Below are positions 1 to 11,868 of a DNA stretch of 64,000 bases, in pieces (the stretch's first letter is position 1; each line of letters starts with the position of its first letter). The DNA comes from Blastomyces gilchristii SLH14081 (Eukaryota > Ascomycota > Eurotiomycetes > Onygenales > Ajellomycetaceae): the NCBI RefSeq assembly GCF_000003855.2, contig NW_003101682.1, forward strand, positions 5,584,828-5,648,827, written 5' to 3'. The position numbers and the translations under genes are program-made. The notes under the pieces were generated by a model. That model was not told the origin of the DNA, searched no databases, and worked only from the letters and a program-made list of their open reading frames with translations.

Positions 1-500
1 AGATCTGAGAAGATGATAATTTATTTTCAATAACTGATTACTAATGTATATAAGAAGAACTATTATAAGAGAAAATAATATTCTTTCTTAACTTAGTTAT
101 AATTTTAGTACTAACTCAGATTGAATATCATCAATGTATAAAAGTAAATAAATAATCTTGATTAATCTCTATTATATTTCTTAAAATGTATTAATATTGT
201 AAAAGAGAGTATTATCAAATTACATTATCAGATAATATCATTAAAAATATATTAATATTGTGAATATTAATGTTGAAAAAATGTTAATACTTATACATTA
301 TAGTGATTTGTGAATCATGATAGTTAAATATATATATATATATTATTCCTGACATTGATTACAACTTGTACAATAATTTTTAAAAACTTAAAATTCATTT
401 CAATTATTAATAGTTATAAACTTATAACTAACTAAGAAAAAAACTTTTTCTATTTATTATCTTTCTTCTCTTTCTCATTCTTCTCATTATTCTTTGTAAT

Positions 501-1379
501 TCACTTCTTATTCTTATTCTTCTTCTTTTTCTCCTTATCTGAGATGATAATCATCTCAAAATCTCTCTTTACTGTCTTCTTAGAAGAGAATTTCTACTGC
601 TTCTCTTTAGTCAGATTAATCTGTGTCTCAAAATCCCGCATTGTCTAGTCTGCTATCTCAGGTTTTATCTTAGTGATAAGCAGATTGATATACTCAGAGA
701 GTAGAGCTATCTTCTCAATGTTCTGAATTATGAAGTGTATTCAAGACCTGAATAAGATCTTAATTCTCTTCTTCTCTGTCAGCTTCTGCTAATTAATTAG
801 AGAACAGAAGTGTTATCAAAAATCATTATCTCTTAATAAATAAAAAACTTATCAGTTTTGACTTCTTTATCTTCTACTTTAATATTCTCTCAATCTTCTT
901 CTACTGATTTATTTATAGTAATACTCTTCTTCTCTCTCTCTCTCTTTATCTTGATCTTAAATTATTCTCAGAACTTCTTCTGATTTCACTGCTACTGTAT
1001 AGAACTCTTTACTATCTTCTTTTTCATTCTCTCACATGCAGTGTCATCTGCATTATTTCTATACTTAGTTTAGTCTAAATTCATCAGAAGTATTACTTAA
1101 AATTATTATTATTCTCTTCTCTTACAGAGTGTCTTCAAGACATTATAATATATCTTATAATGTGTCTCTTCTTACTTGAATATCTTCTTCTTATCACTCT
1201 TCAATCTGTAATAGTACTCACGCGCCTTGATAATCTGCAGAACTGTAGAATATTTGAAGAGAGATAACATGATTAGTTTTATTAAATGTTAAGAGAGAGT
1301 GAAGATAGAGAAGATGATCAGCAATGATATAATAATAATGATAATAATAATAATAATGATAATAGTGATAGTAATAGTA

Positions 1380-1412
<33 letters not shown>

Positions 1413-1500
1413 GAAGAAGTGCATTGAAATATATTCTTAACTTATCAAATATAAAGAGACTTAAAGAAAATAGTGACGGTTTTTAGAGATGTACAGAAAC
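501..1500 (-). pseudogene. Second hAT gene remnant, copy C
   Basis: Mutated copy of the gene best seen at 40701-41675. The acidic 3' end (complement of about 501-800) and the basic KYSAVL-like segment near 1200-1260 can be aligned to copy A, but several stops interrupt the frame. The Ser-codon tract of copy A has become a mix of GAT/AAT units here (1326-1410). Function unknown. Confidence 0.6.
1326..1410. repeat. Degenerate (GAT/AAT)n trinucleotide tract
   Basis: A run of gat/aat/agt units corresponds to the (GAT)n tract at 41514-41637 in hAT A and to 23424-23530 in hAT B. In the least mutated copy it reads as serine codons (TCA/TCT) on the minus strand. Apparent His/Tyr-rich frames here are other-frame readings of the repeat. 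Confidence 0.8.
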
Positions 1501-1571
1501 AGCTACAGTGTTGCATAGTAATATTATCTTCATTCAATACATACACTATTGATATTCTTTGTATACAGTTA

Positions 1572-1856
1572 TATAAGAGGCCTACGCCGAATAGATCAGT
1601 ATAATACATATAGATCTTATATAATAAAGTGAAAAATATTAAAGAAGGAAAAGAAAGAGAAAGTGCGAGAATCAGCAATTGAAGTAAATATTTATACATG
1701 TACATAGTGATTTACATGATGAAGCTTCCAGGCAGAAGAATAGAAATTTCATGAGTTTTTCAGCTGAGAATCAGTGATTGAGAATCAGAGCTTCCAGCAG
1801 AATCTATGAAGTGTAATGAAATAGTCTATATAATTAATCAGGCACAGCCCGTTATA
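1572..1856 (-). repeat. G1 3' LTR
   Basis: 285 bp, matching 9344-9628, 11576-11868, 16989-17284 and 62977-63271. The ancestral ends are TGTGGC...TCTTACA. Here the 5' end (high coordinate) reads as complement of GTTATA instead of GCCACA, and the 3' end ends TATA, all by C-to-T type changes. Confidence 0.93.
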
Positions 1857-1899
1857 TTAACTTCTTTCTTTCCTGGTCATGTATAGTTCTCATCAGTCA

Positions 1900-4155
1900 A
1901 GAGTCGCAGTCTCAGATAATGCAGAACTCAGAGTTCAGATTAAGTAATTAAAGTTAACTCATTTTACAAGATATTGTCAGCTGTGACTGTGAGATCTCTT
2001 ATCATGAATATTCTCAATCTTTCACTCAAGTTCATTATCTTCTTGTATGATCTCTAGCAGCTGTCAGTCAGAAGTCAGTTAAGAAGAAAATAAATCAGTG
2101 ACAGTGCAGTGAAGCAAGCTTGTATAAAATACATTATAAATCTCTGACAGAGTATTAAGACAGTAGTTACAACTGTCTAAAACTTCTTTCACTGTGTATT
2201 TTATATAATAATAATTCAATGTACAGAATAAGTGTGTGATCTGTATATTTTTAAGATGCAATTATATAAGATTTTCTATCGTATACTTCTCTGCAGAATC
2301 TTATCAGATATTACCTTAATCTTCTTAATCTGGTTTCACAGTTGCTATGAAGATCTATGCTCAATGACAGATATCTCAGAGCTTTATTACTATATTAACA
2401 GTGATCTGAACCAGACTGTGAGAGTTCAGTATGAAATGTGTGATCTCTAGAAGATTTAACACTTTCATATGAAATTCATGTATAAGAATGAACAGATTTA
2501 TATCTGTTGAAATGATATCTTAGTCATTGATAGCAACTTCAGTATGTAGAAGAAGATCATATTAGTCATCTTATAAATAATTACAGAACTTACAAAGATA
2601 ATTCTTCACTGTCTAAATTATTCACTCTGATACATCATCAATCTCAGAGTGATAGATAGTTGATAAACAGTATATAATTTTAAGAACTTAACAGATTCTT
2701 GTTCAGAGAGTACTCATGAATTAACAGTCTTAATTCAATATTATAGATCTTGATAATTCATGTATTTAATAGAACAGACTCTGTAGAAAGACTTCAGTAA
2801 CTTGTTCAGTGTTCATCTTATTATAAGATTTCAATATTACATCTTTACTCAGTTAATTAATAATGACTAGAATGTTCTTACAACTCTTGCTCTTAGAGAG
2901 ATTAATAGCAAAGTTAATAATTATATCTTATCAGATTCTATCAGAAACATTGAGCAGTTTCAGTAGATCTTTTCTACAATCTTTTCACAAGATAATAAAA
3001 GAACAACAGTTGCAGTTTCAAATAAATCATCTGATACTATTTAATATTTCAGATCAGTAAAACTCTCAAGAGATTATTTGATACAGTTATTCACAGTCTA
3101 AATAACTGATTATAAATGAATCATGCATCTCTTGTATTATCTAAGTGTGTAAGAGTTCAGAGTGAGAGACTCAGTGTTATTTACAGAATTATAGAGTATT
3201 ATTATTATCAATTGAACATTCTGAGATATCAGTTCTTATACATAGTTCTGAGAAGAATTGAGATGCTTCTTGATATACTGCTTTGATAAGTACTTGAAGG
3301 AGTTCATCAGTTTGAGCTGCTGTATGTCATAATTCATCTAGTATAGATTCAGAAGAAGTTGAGATATCAGTAACAGTTCTAATTAAAGAAGCATATATAA
3401 TGTCATGAGTTATTTCATCTTGATCAACTAATATCTTCAGATTCAAGAGCTGATGCTCTTGATTTATTCAGCAAGTATCTGTTACATCAGATAATATATC
3501 TTGCTCTTATTATAAGAGAGTATCTGTCATCCAGTTCTCACTGCTGAAGTAGTAGTGTATCATGAAGTGAAAACAGCTTAATAGCTCAGATCATCACATC
3601 TGTTATTGAGTAAGCTTGTAGATGATAGTAAAGTGTTTAAGATTTTTATAATCTATAATTATCTCAAATTTGAAGACACTTCAGAGTTCAGAGTCTCATT
3701 CTTCTAGACAGTGTATAATTATAAGAAGTTACTTATTATAGATCTTATAGTTGTATTCAGCAGAGCTCAACTACTTAGATATGAAGATATATAATTATAA
3801 GATATCTTTATCATTATATTGCAATATAGCTCTGCTTATAATATAGTCAGAGAAGTCAGCTTTAACAACTGTTTCACAGTCAGAGTTAAATATCATTAAT
3901 AGAGAGATATTAATAAACATCTTCTTCATCTATGTGAATACAGCTTTAGTGTCTGCTGATCATTGAAATACTGAGGTCATCTCAGTGAGTTCTGTAAGTG
4001 ATCTTATAATATCTGAGAAGTTTTGTATAAATCACTGATAGAAGTTAATAAATTCAATGAAGCTTTGTACATCTTTCACAGTGTGCAGAGTCTCTCATTC
4101 AAAAATAGCAGAGATCTTCTCAGAATTCATTTAGATTCTCTTATCAGCTTCTATA
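1900..4155 (-). pseudogene. G1 pol, 3' half: end of RT, RNase H, integrase, chromodomain
   Basis: On the minus strand the sequence runs from the end of RT (about 4150-3950) through RNase H (3900-3450) and integrase (3330-2450) to the integrase C-terminus. The segment 2079-2261 stays open and has the typical VFYTSLL motif before the chromodomain-like stretch (about 2060-1930). All parts align with G2 14640-16960. Stops are frequent and mostly TGA at Trp/Arg positions. The product would have been the polyprotein that copies and integrates G1; it is not functional now. Confidence 0.85.
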
Positions 4156-4240
4156 ATGAAGTCTAGATTATTATTATTATTATTATTACTATTATTATTC
4201 TTCAATTATAGATGTATGCAGTCAGAGACTATGACATCTA

Positions 4241-4263
4241 CCTGAGAACTAAAAGTTCTCAGG
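4241..4263 (-). promoter_or_regulatory. LINE 3'-end hairpin (9-bp stem, TAAAA loop)
   Basis: A perfect inverted repeat, CCTGAGAAC / GTTCTCAGG, surrounds a 5-nt loop about 70 bp before the (TAA)n tail. The same hairpin occurs at 58911-58933 (LINE 3) and 52537-52557 (SINE), and a degraded form at about 35561-35582 (LINE 2). Conservation in both LINE and SINE suggests it is recognised by the LINE reverse transcriptase for target-primed reverse transcription (inference). Confidence 0.7.
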
Positions 4264-4559
4264 GTTTTTCCTATATCTATAAAGTTAACTATTATACGTT
4301 CACCAATTTCAGATATGCAAAATCAGAAAATTCCAGCTCAGAATACAAAAACTGTTTACAAATTGCAGTATTTTAACATCTTCTGATAATTTGAAATCAT
4401 TTGACAATATCATGACAAAAGAAAAGACAACACAGTCTTAAATATAGACACATTAAATAGATAGGTAGAAAAGAATAGAAAGAAAAAAATAAAGTAAAAT
4501 AAAGAGAGACTGTAATGAAACAAATTATCAAAAGATAGTATATAGCTGTTTTAACAGAC

Positions 4560-6605
4560 TACATTCAATCAATTTCCTCCTCTTCATATTCAGATATTTC
4601 TGAATTCAGCCATTTTCTTGCAGCTGCTTGAGTTTCTGATAGAAAGTCTATTAAGTATTTAATTCCTGTCTCAGTTGAGAATAAGAATCTTATATTTAAT
4701 TGATTTAGATCATACTTCTCTTTCAATCTGACTCTGAGACTATTGAATAATGCACAGTGCATTATAATATACTCAGAATTCTCATTTGCATTGCAGAATG
4801 AGCATTCTATTGAATCAAATCTATCATCAAATCTTTGTATATAAGATTTGAAATAGCCATGTCCTAGTTTCAGCTGTATTATAGATGAGAATATTTTCTT
4901 TTTACATTTAATTGAACAAGATTTCCACTTGAGTTTTGTTTCAAATCTTGAATAATGTATACTCTTCTTTTGTTTCTGTCAGCTTTCATTTCACTTGTCT
5001 AAACAAGATTCTTTTATTCTTCTCTTTATAAAACGTCAGGACACAATTTTTTGCATAGATCTGCTTGATTATGAACCTTTTCTTACAGCTGAATCAGTCA
5101 ATTCATTGTCATGAATATTCATATGAGCAGGAACTCTGTGCAGATGAATTATCAGCTTTGATATTCTTCTCTTTTGAATTTTTAAAACAGAGTTTAAGAT
5201 CAGTTCAAGATTCATTTGATCATTATGAATCTGACTATTTCTAAGTCCTTTTAAAGCAGCTTGACTATCAGAGAATATCTATATCTCTTTCAAACTATTT
5301 TCTCTTTTATGAGATTTTATTTCAATAAGTTTGAAAGCTTTCACTATTGTAAATAGTTCAGCATGAAAGACTTCAGATTCACAGCCTAAATTTCAGAAAT
5401 CTGAGATAAAATTAATATTATCTTCAGTATAAGCAATGCCTGTGTCTAATCTATTCAAATTGTCAATTTTTAAGTCATCTGAATAAATCAGAATAGAGTC
5501 TTTTATATTGATTGTAGAAATTCTCTTCAAATACTGTTCATATTCTTTCTCTTTAGATAGTTCACTTATTTACAAGTCTATAAGAGATTCAAGCTTTTCT
5601 CTTCAGAGAGATAACTTCTCATAATCAACTTTTTCAACATTTAAAGAAGAAAATTGATTTTTAATCAGTCAGCATAGTCTGTACAGTTGAGAAGGCATTT
5701 TCTTTGAAGAATTATTTTCATTTCAATCAAGAAATCTATTCCAATCCAGTTCATTTCCAGAGTTAATTAATAGAAATGAAGAAGAGACTCTTTCTCTGAT
5801 TATATGATTTGAGCTCATCTTTATAACTCTCAGAGCATAGTTCATACAGGCCTTTTCAAATCTAATAGCAGAAGAAGGAATTAAAGCTTCACTTTCCATT
5901 GCTTTAATAGAAGATGATTTGAATGCTTTCAGAATTCTTCTCAAAGCTCTGTTTTGCAGACTTTGAAAGAGTTCAGTGAAATTTCCTTGATTATTTCATC
6001 AAACTTGAACTTCATAATCAGCTACTGACATAATACAGGCTATATATAACTGTCTCATAGGCTGAAAGAATAGACCTCTCTCTGTATTTAATAGTCTGAT
6101 AATATTGTTTAGTAGTCTTTCTGTCTTGACAGTTCTTTCTTGAATATGATATTTAAAATTCAACTTGGAGTTTAATCATACTTCTAATTATTTGACATTT
6201 AAACTGGGTTTAATCTCTCTATTTAAAAGAGTTAGAGATAGTTCTTTCTCATTGAATCTAGGAAAGAAATGAATTAACTCAGTTTTATTCATATTAAATT
6301 GAATTTGATTGATATCTGCTCTGACAAAGATTTCCTTTGCAGCTTTTTCAATTACTTTCAAATTCTCTTTGATAGTTTTTGAGCTCTAGACTAGATCAAT
6401 ATCATCTACATAACTCGGAGATCGCACTATTTTCATATTTCTATCTTTGAATAGATATGCAGTGTATATTGTAAATAAAATGAGTGAGATTGAAGATTCT
6501 TGCGGCACTTCTATTTTTATCTCAGTCTTGTCTTATTTCATTTCATCAAAGAAAAGTTGTATGATTCTTTTAGACATGAAACATTTAACTCATTTTATTA
6601 GAGAA
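4560..6605 (-). pseudogene. LINE 1 ORF2 fragment: RT C-terminal half, RNase H, C-terminal tail
   Basis: Minus strand. The RT catalytic box reads SYVDDIDLV at about 6391-6418, with both aspartates intact, unlike LINE 2 and 3 (YMND). RNase H follows at about 5500-5090, with the SDSQAAL and HMNIHGNELAD motifs traceable. The C-terminal segment (4565-4762) is open and ends in an acidic EYEEEEID tail. A segment at 5723-5944 is also open. Other parts carry TGA/TAG stops. As it lacks the 5' part of ORF2 and all of ORF1, this copy could not move by itself. Confidence 0.85.
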
Positions 6606-6624
6606 AGTGAGATAAAGTCTAGAT

Positions 6625-9140
6625 ATTTCATACTTTTAACTTCAAAATCATACTTGTCTATGTCTAGTAGTAGTTTTGCTTCTTGTAGTTATTATAATAC
6701 TCTTTGCATGTGTTCTTGATATTCTTTTCTGATCTCATCAGTGAAGATGAGAATGTTATCAAGATATACAGATACAAATTTATCAAGAAAATCTGAGAGT
6801 GCTCAGTTGATATACTTATGAAATGTACTGAGAGTATTAGTCAGTTCAAAGAGTGTGACTACTTATTCAAAGAGATCATATCTTGTTTGAAATACTGTAA
6901 GTCACTTATCTTCTTCAGTAATACAGATCTTATGAAACATGACAATGACATCTAGCTTTGTAAATCATTGAGCTTGTTCAATGTAAGCTAGAGTTTCATT
7001 AATAAGAGATAAAGAATAACAGTTCTTCTTAATTAGTCTGTTCAATTCTTGATAGTTTACACAGAATTGAAGTTCATTGTCTGATTTCTTTGCAAAGAGA
7101 ATAGAGGCTGCAGTAGAAGAGTTACTAATGTATATAAATTCTTTATTCAACAGATTATTGAGTGTCTTCTGAAGAAGAAGAAGTTCATCTTGAAACATGT
7201 TATAAAGAGAATCTTATGATGATTTGAGATTCTTATCATTCTTCTTTTCTAACTTAATACTGTGATTCACTTCTGAGTTTTGTAAAGAGAGTAGATTTAT
7301 AATATTATCTTATTAAAAGATATCTAGATATTTGTAACATTATTGAGAGAGTTCTGTATGAGAATCTGTTATTGTAATATGAGATAACTTTTCTAAAGCT
7401 TTTTTGATATCAGCTAGACTGACAGAGTAGATTGTCATAGAATCTTACTATTGACTCTATCAGTAACTTTGTTGAGAGCTCTTTCAGAGTATTTTATATG
7501 CATTGATAGAGATCTGTGTAACATTCATAGTCTTGTGAACATTCTTCTCATGAATTTGATCATTATTAGAGAACATCAAACTTCTGTTTCAAGCATTTAA
7601 TAAGATGCCTTGTTCAGATAGTCAGATGAGTTCTAGCATAAGATTATAATCAAGATTCTCAATCTTATATATATAGATATCTTCGTATTAATGTTCTCTG
7701 ACATCTATGTTTAATTTTACTATGTAATAGATGCAAACATTCTTTGAGCCATTAAATTCTGCAAGAAGTTGAGATTTTGATAAGAGAATATGCTGAAGAT
7801 TTAATCATTGCATAGTGACATAGACTGCTATGTATTATAGTTTTCATATTATACATGTTATTTATCACAGTAGATATAAGAATTGCATTCATTATTATCT
7901 TTTCTTTAAATTATTATTGTCTGTTCTCTTCAAGCTTCTGTTTGTGAATTTGAATAGAAGCTAATCTTTTCCCTGTTTCATTGAGATATTCTCATAGTTA
8001 TCTTTCAAGTTTTTCTTCAATACAATGTGATTGATGTGAACTGCTGACATTGATCTTTCTTTTGAATAAGAAGATATATAGACTGATTAACAGTTGAAAG
8101 TAATATGTTCTGATCAGTTACAGTTGATATATACTTCTCATTGACATTGATCAGTGACTTCTTCTGAGGTGATTTCAGAGCCTCAGAAGTCTGTTCAGAC
8201 AGCAGAAATTCTTGTTTGTGTATAGATATTTAAGTTCACTCAATTCATGACATCTGTATTGTCATTCTTCAGCGCAGATGTATGAGTGACTGAGATGTAA
8301 CATCTCCTGCCACTGTTCTGTATACTCTTGAGCTTGATAAGACAGTCATTCAATATCTGAAGTTGTATACAGAAGCCTTTATAAGTCAGGTCTTTATCTA
8401 TAATTATAAGAATCTGTAAGAGTTTGAAAGTTAATATCTTCTTGAGCCTACTAATCTTCATTCAATTCTCTCAAGATTGATCATCTATTTCTAGAATCTT
8501 GATGTTGAAGTTAGAGATAATATTATGAGAGAAGTATTTCTCTGTTAAATACTCTGTAATCAATCTAATACTTTCTATTGCATAGCAGTGTCTCTGAACA
8601 GGATATTGAAATGTCTGATAATGTTATCAGATGTATGTAACACTGATTTACATGCTTTTATTCATGAATGAAACTTCTGTTTCATGTGATTTTCAATTGA
8701 CTGTTGATATACTAATATTGATTAGTTAACAGACTGATAATATCTTCATCTATACTTAGTTTCACCAGCATTTCCAATCTTTATGATAAATAGAGAGTGA
8801 GATTAGAAGTATTAAAATATGTAGAAGCATTTAGACATTTCTTCAATACTTGTATTAGATTTATATCTAATTCAGTCAGTGTTAAAATTGTCTCTGCAGA
8901 GATTTCTTGTTAAGATAATCATTGAATTTTCTCATATTAATGTTATTAAGTTGCATGCATATCAGCTATCTATTGCTGTTGTAATTTCAACATTGCTCAG
9001 AGTCACTGTGACACTGCATCTATACTCATATTTGACAGTTCTCTCATATTATCAGTAGACATAGCTATATCATTCATTGAATATATGATATCTACAGAAT
9101 CAGAAGAAATGTAATTGTATAAATATCTTATACATATAAG
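6625..9140 (-). pseudogene. G1 gag and 5' half of pol (protease, RT)
   Basis: Minus strand. Gag covers roughly 9140-7900, with an open stretch at 8240-8461. A protease-like region lies near 7870-7600. The RT N-terminal half lies at 7200-6625. The open segment 6965-7198 has the classic gypsy RT order: ILFAKKSDNELQFCVNYQ, then ELNRLIKKN and SLSLINETL. G2 supplies the colinear, better-preserved reference. The RT is split by the LINE 1 insertion at 6612-6624. Confidence 0.87.
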
Positions 9141-9343
9141 ATATCAGAACTCTCAGATCTTTTACTGATATTCTCTTGAAGAATCTTGTTATGAGATCAG
9201 AGTAACTGATAAGCAAGCTTCTATCTGAGAACTCAGTGTCTATTTAACTAATTATTATTTGTCTATTTCTTACATGTTATTATGTATTCAGATATCTTGA
9301 TGAGTAATCATTTCTAATGAGAAGACAATGAATATTTTTCAAG

Positions 9344-9628
9344 TGTAAGAGGTCTATACTGAATAGATCAGTATAATATATATTGATCTTATATAATAAA
9401 GTGAAAAATGTTAAAGAAGAAAAAGAAAGAGAAAGTGTGAGAATCAGTAATTGAAGTGAATATTTATACATGTATGTGGTGATGTACGCAGTGAAGCTTC
9501 GGGGTGAAAGAATAGAAATTCCATGAGTTTTTCAGCTGAGAATCAGCGATCGAGAATCGGAGCTTTCAGCGGAATCTATGGAGTGTAATGAAATAGTCTA
9601 TATAATTGATCAGGCGCAGCTTGCCACA
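9344..9628 (-). repeat. G1 5' LTR
   Basis: 285 bp, better preserved than the 3' LTR: ends are complement of TGTGGC (at 9628) and TCTTACA (at 9344). Internal sequence starts with CTTGAAAA on the minus strand, as in G2. The flank 9629-9633 is the TSD AGTTA. Confidence 0.93.
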
Positions 9629-11077
9629 AGTTATCATATAATCTATATCAGAGATATATGCAGAAAACAGATCTTTGTTACTAGAAAGAATGATTGCAGT
9701 GATTCTCTATTTTCATATTATAAAGATAAGTTATTCTTATATCTTTCTTCTCTCTTTTCTCTTCTTCAATTCATCACTAATTTCGAGCTGGTATGAAAAC
9801 TATTGAAACACTCTCAGAAACTCTCAAATTGAAAAGTATAGATTAATTAAATTTCAAATACAGAAGAAATTAAATTATCTTCTATAGTATTAATTATTCA
9901 CTCTTTCTTCTAATAAAACAGCAGTCATGTTCTCTTTCTTCTCTCTCAATCAAACAAAACATGATCTGTGAAAAGTGAGTATCATGTCAGATTATAATGA
10001 TTAATACAGCCTCAGCATACAGAGCTGTATACATATAATACATGCTGAACTAAGAGACTATATAAGTTGTAAATTAGTAGCAGCATCTCAAGAAGAGCTG
10101 TACAGTGTGAGAAAGCTGTAAATCTCAGTTATATATACAGAGAATGAATCACTGCAGTAAGTATATATACATTGTATAAAAGTAATACTTTTTGATAACA
10201 CTCAGTCTCTGATATTATAAAAATAGAGTCTCTCTGTGAGATCTGTTTTTATCAGAAGTTAAGAGATCTTATATTTCTCAGATTATCTTTATATATCTTA
10301 TCTGTGAAATTGATGAGAGAATTATTAATTTCAGTATTCTACTCTTAATATTATTTAAGTGACAGCAGAGTTCATTCTGATCACACTTTTTAAGTATATA
10401 TTTTCTAATTATTCACATTTATACAGATATATACAGATTATTTATTAAATAATATTAAGATAATAACTTATTACAGCTATATTACTCTCACTGTGAGAGA
10501 TACACAGTTGATAATGAATATTATAAAAACTCTGAGAAGTGAGTATTTTAGAGATACTGTAGCTCTGTAATCTTGATTTTTTTATTTTTATTTTTTTCTT
10601 TTTCTTTTCTTTTCTTTTTTCTTTTTCTTTTTTTTTTCATTGTGATTTTTTCTTGTTTTTGTTATATCTTTTGTTTTTTTATTTTTTTTGTATTTTATAT
10701 TTTTTTATAATTAAAATTATATAAATTATAATCTGTATTTAGAAAAGTAATGATATTTAATAACACTCTCTGTTGAATTTTCAATAAATGACCTCTATGT
10801 TATAATATTATATAAGTGAGAAATAATTTCATAGTCTCATTTAATATCATTTTTAATAATGAGATCAGAATGAAAATGTAACTAAGAATTCAAATATTTT
10901 CTTTATTTAGAACTAGATTTTTATTTAAAAAGTGAATCTGAGATCTTTAATATTGAAAATAACATGATTTGAAATCAATGTAATAAATACAAATCATGAT
11001 CAGAAGTAATGCTTTTAGATAATATAATAACTATGAAGTTTAATTCTGATTCTAGACACGGTCACACAGTTAGTCTA
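9629..11077 (+). mobile_element. hAT transposon copy C, right fragment with right terminus
   Basis: Continuation of hAT C after the G1 insertion, homologous to 41790-43233 of copy A. It ends with the right terminal inverted repeat (TIR), mutated to ...CACAGTTAGTCTA at 11077. The next 8 bp, CTTATTAA (11078-11085), should be the TSD, but the left partner is outside the window. It carries an H3-like gene remnant and a T-rich tract (about 10575-10700). To its right lies the integrase C-terminus of gypsy G5, so hAT C was inserted into or beside G5. Confidence 0.9.
9961..10570 (+). pseudogene. Histone H3-like gene remnant in hAT copy C
   Basis: Mutated copy of the three-exon gene at 42119-42730. 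Exon 1 starts at ATG 9961 and is 196 nt, as in copies A and B. Intron 1 is 10157-10205 (49 nt, GTAAGT...CAG). Exon 2 still reads ESLCEICFYQK and then loses frame through small deletions. The second donor is destroyed (GTATGT became ATATAT). Exon 3 ends in TAA at 10568-10570. The cysteine in LCEI is TGT where copy A has CAT, which implies an ancestral CGT (Arg), giving LREI as in histone H3. Confidence 0.75.
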
Positions 11078-11085
11078 CTTATTAA

Positions 11086-11537
11086 AGTATGATATTTATC
11101 TGATTTCTTTATTACTTCTCATTCTTTTCTTATAATTGTGAAAAGATCAGAATAAGTGAGATTATCTGATTTATAAGCATCTATAATTTCTCTTACTTCT
11201 TAAGACTTTTCAATTATAAGTCTCTTCTTTTTCAACACTAATAATAGTGCTGTGAATAGTTATAATTTACTCAGATCTTGTATCTTTATCTCTATAAGAT
11301 GTGAATCATTTATTAAGTTGTATAAGATTTATCTCTCTGATTCTTTCAATGTGTATATTCTCAGAGAATGTGATTTGAGTTTTTTATAGAGCTTAAATTA
11401 TCTAGATTCAAACTTCTCAGAACTCTCATTGTATACAAGAACTCATATTCTTATCTTAAGACTTGATTTCTTAACTAGTGAGTCTTATATTCTTTTTGAT
11501 TGAATTGCTTAGTTCAGAAGTCACTTATTAGCTTTTA
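11086..11537 (-). pseudogene. Gypsy G5 integrase C-terminal region and end of pol
   Basis: Read on the minus strand, this fragment resembles the post-catalytic part of a Ty3/gypsy integrase: a KFESR-type segment, then IYTLKE, then a tail rich in charged residues. It is the continuation of 57355-57946, from which copia C1 separates it (TSD TTTTA at 11533-11537 and 57355-57359). Its downstream end is cut by hAT C at 11078. The family differs from G1-G3. Confidence 0.75.
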
Positions 11538-11575
11538 TATGAAAGGTGTAAAGCTTGTGTGATTGAAAGATTGCT
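11538..11575 (-). repeat. Copia C1 3' LTR, outer part
   Basis: First 38 bp of a 95-bp LTR; the other 57 bp are at 17290-17346. Gypsy G2 is inserted between them. The outer end reads TATGAAAGG where the partner LTR has TGTGAAAGG. It is preceded by the C1 TSD TTTTA (11533-11537). Confidence 0.85.
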
Positions 11576-11868
11576 TGTGGCGGGCTGCGACTGATCATCA
11601 TATAGACTATTACTTTACACTCCATAGATTCCGCCGAAAGCTCCGATTCTCGGTCATTCTTGATCACCGATTCTCAGCTGAAAAACCCACAGAATTCCTA
11701 TTCTTCCACCCCGAAGCTTCACCGCGTACACATCATGTATGTGTATAAATATCCACTCTGATCACTGATTCTTGCACTTTCTCTTTCTTTTCCTTCTTTA
11801 ACATTTTTCACTTTATTATATAAGACCTATAAATATTATATCAATCTATTCAGTGTAGACTTCTTACA
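11576..11868 (+). repeat. G2 5' LTR
   Basis: 293 bp, TGTGGCGGGC...CTTCTTACA. It retains more CpG (CCGCCG, CGATTCTCGG, CCGCGTACAC) than the 3' LTR, where these have become TpG/CpA. It contains a TATA box and a pyrimidine-rich tract. Confidence 0.95.
11742..11800 (+). promoter_or_regulatory. LTR promoter: TATA box plus CT-rich tract
   Basis: TGTATAAATAT at about 11742-11752 is followed after 20-35 bp by a CT-rich run (CTTTCTCTTTCTTTTCC), the usual layout of a fungal core promoter. The same arrangement is kept in all five LTRs of this family in the window. Confidence 0.6.

Larger units (their letters stand above)
1..1571 (-). mobile_element. hAT transposon copy C, left fragment (cut by window start)
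   Basis: This stretch is homologous over its whole length to 40192-41790 of hAT copy A and to 22080-23690 of hAT copy B. It lacks the transposase half, which would lie left of the window. It holds the remnant of the second hAT gene (minus strand) and the trinucleotide tract at 1326-1410. Gypsy element G1 interrupts the transposon at 1572, duplicating AGTTA (1567-1571 and 9629-9633). The uninterrupted sequence can be read at 23680-23710 in copy B. It is heavily mutated, with almost no CpG. Confidence 0.9.
4169..6611 (-). mobile_element. LINE 1: 5'-truncated non-LTR retrotransposon (minus)
   Basis: A Tad1-like non-LTR element cut at its 5' end within the RT domain. Its 3' end is a (TAA)n tail, seen as (TTA)n at 4169-4200. 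The TSD is ATGAAGTCTAGAT at 4156-4168 against ATAAAGTCTAGAT at 6612-6624, one G/A difference. It interrupts the RT region of gypsy G1. It carries the end of RT with an intact catalytic YVDD, then RNase H, a C-terminal Cys/His segment and the 3' UTR hairpin. It is homologous to LINE 2 33230-35641. Confidence 0.93.
1572..9628 (-). mobile_element. Ty3/gypsy chromovirus-type LTR retrotransposon G1 (minus)
   Basis: A complete but mutated element. It has a 285-bp 3' LTR at 1572-1856, a 285-bp 5' LTR at 9344-9628 and the 5-bp TSD AGTTA (1567-1571, 9629-9633). Reading from high to low coordinate the order is gag, protease, RT, RNase H, integrase and an integrase C-terminal/chromodomain region, as in element G2. 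LINE 1 (4169-6611) interrupts it in the RT region. Without the LINE it is about 5.6 kb, close to G2 (5.7 kb). It is inserted in hAT copy C. Confidence 0.93.

Noticed and set aside
1218..1424. His/Tyr-rich open frame (also 23326-23544 and 41396-41647)
   Set aside because: It is an alternative frame of a (GAT)n trinucleotide tract in the second hAT gene; the Ser-codon frame is the one continuous with the conserved downstream segment.
6447..6719. Plus-strand frame MNRYAVYIVNKMSE (also 33194-33382 minus and 60786-60974 plus)
   Set aside because: Antisense to the LINE RT domain; it recurs only because the LINE recurs.
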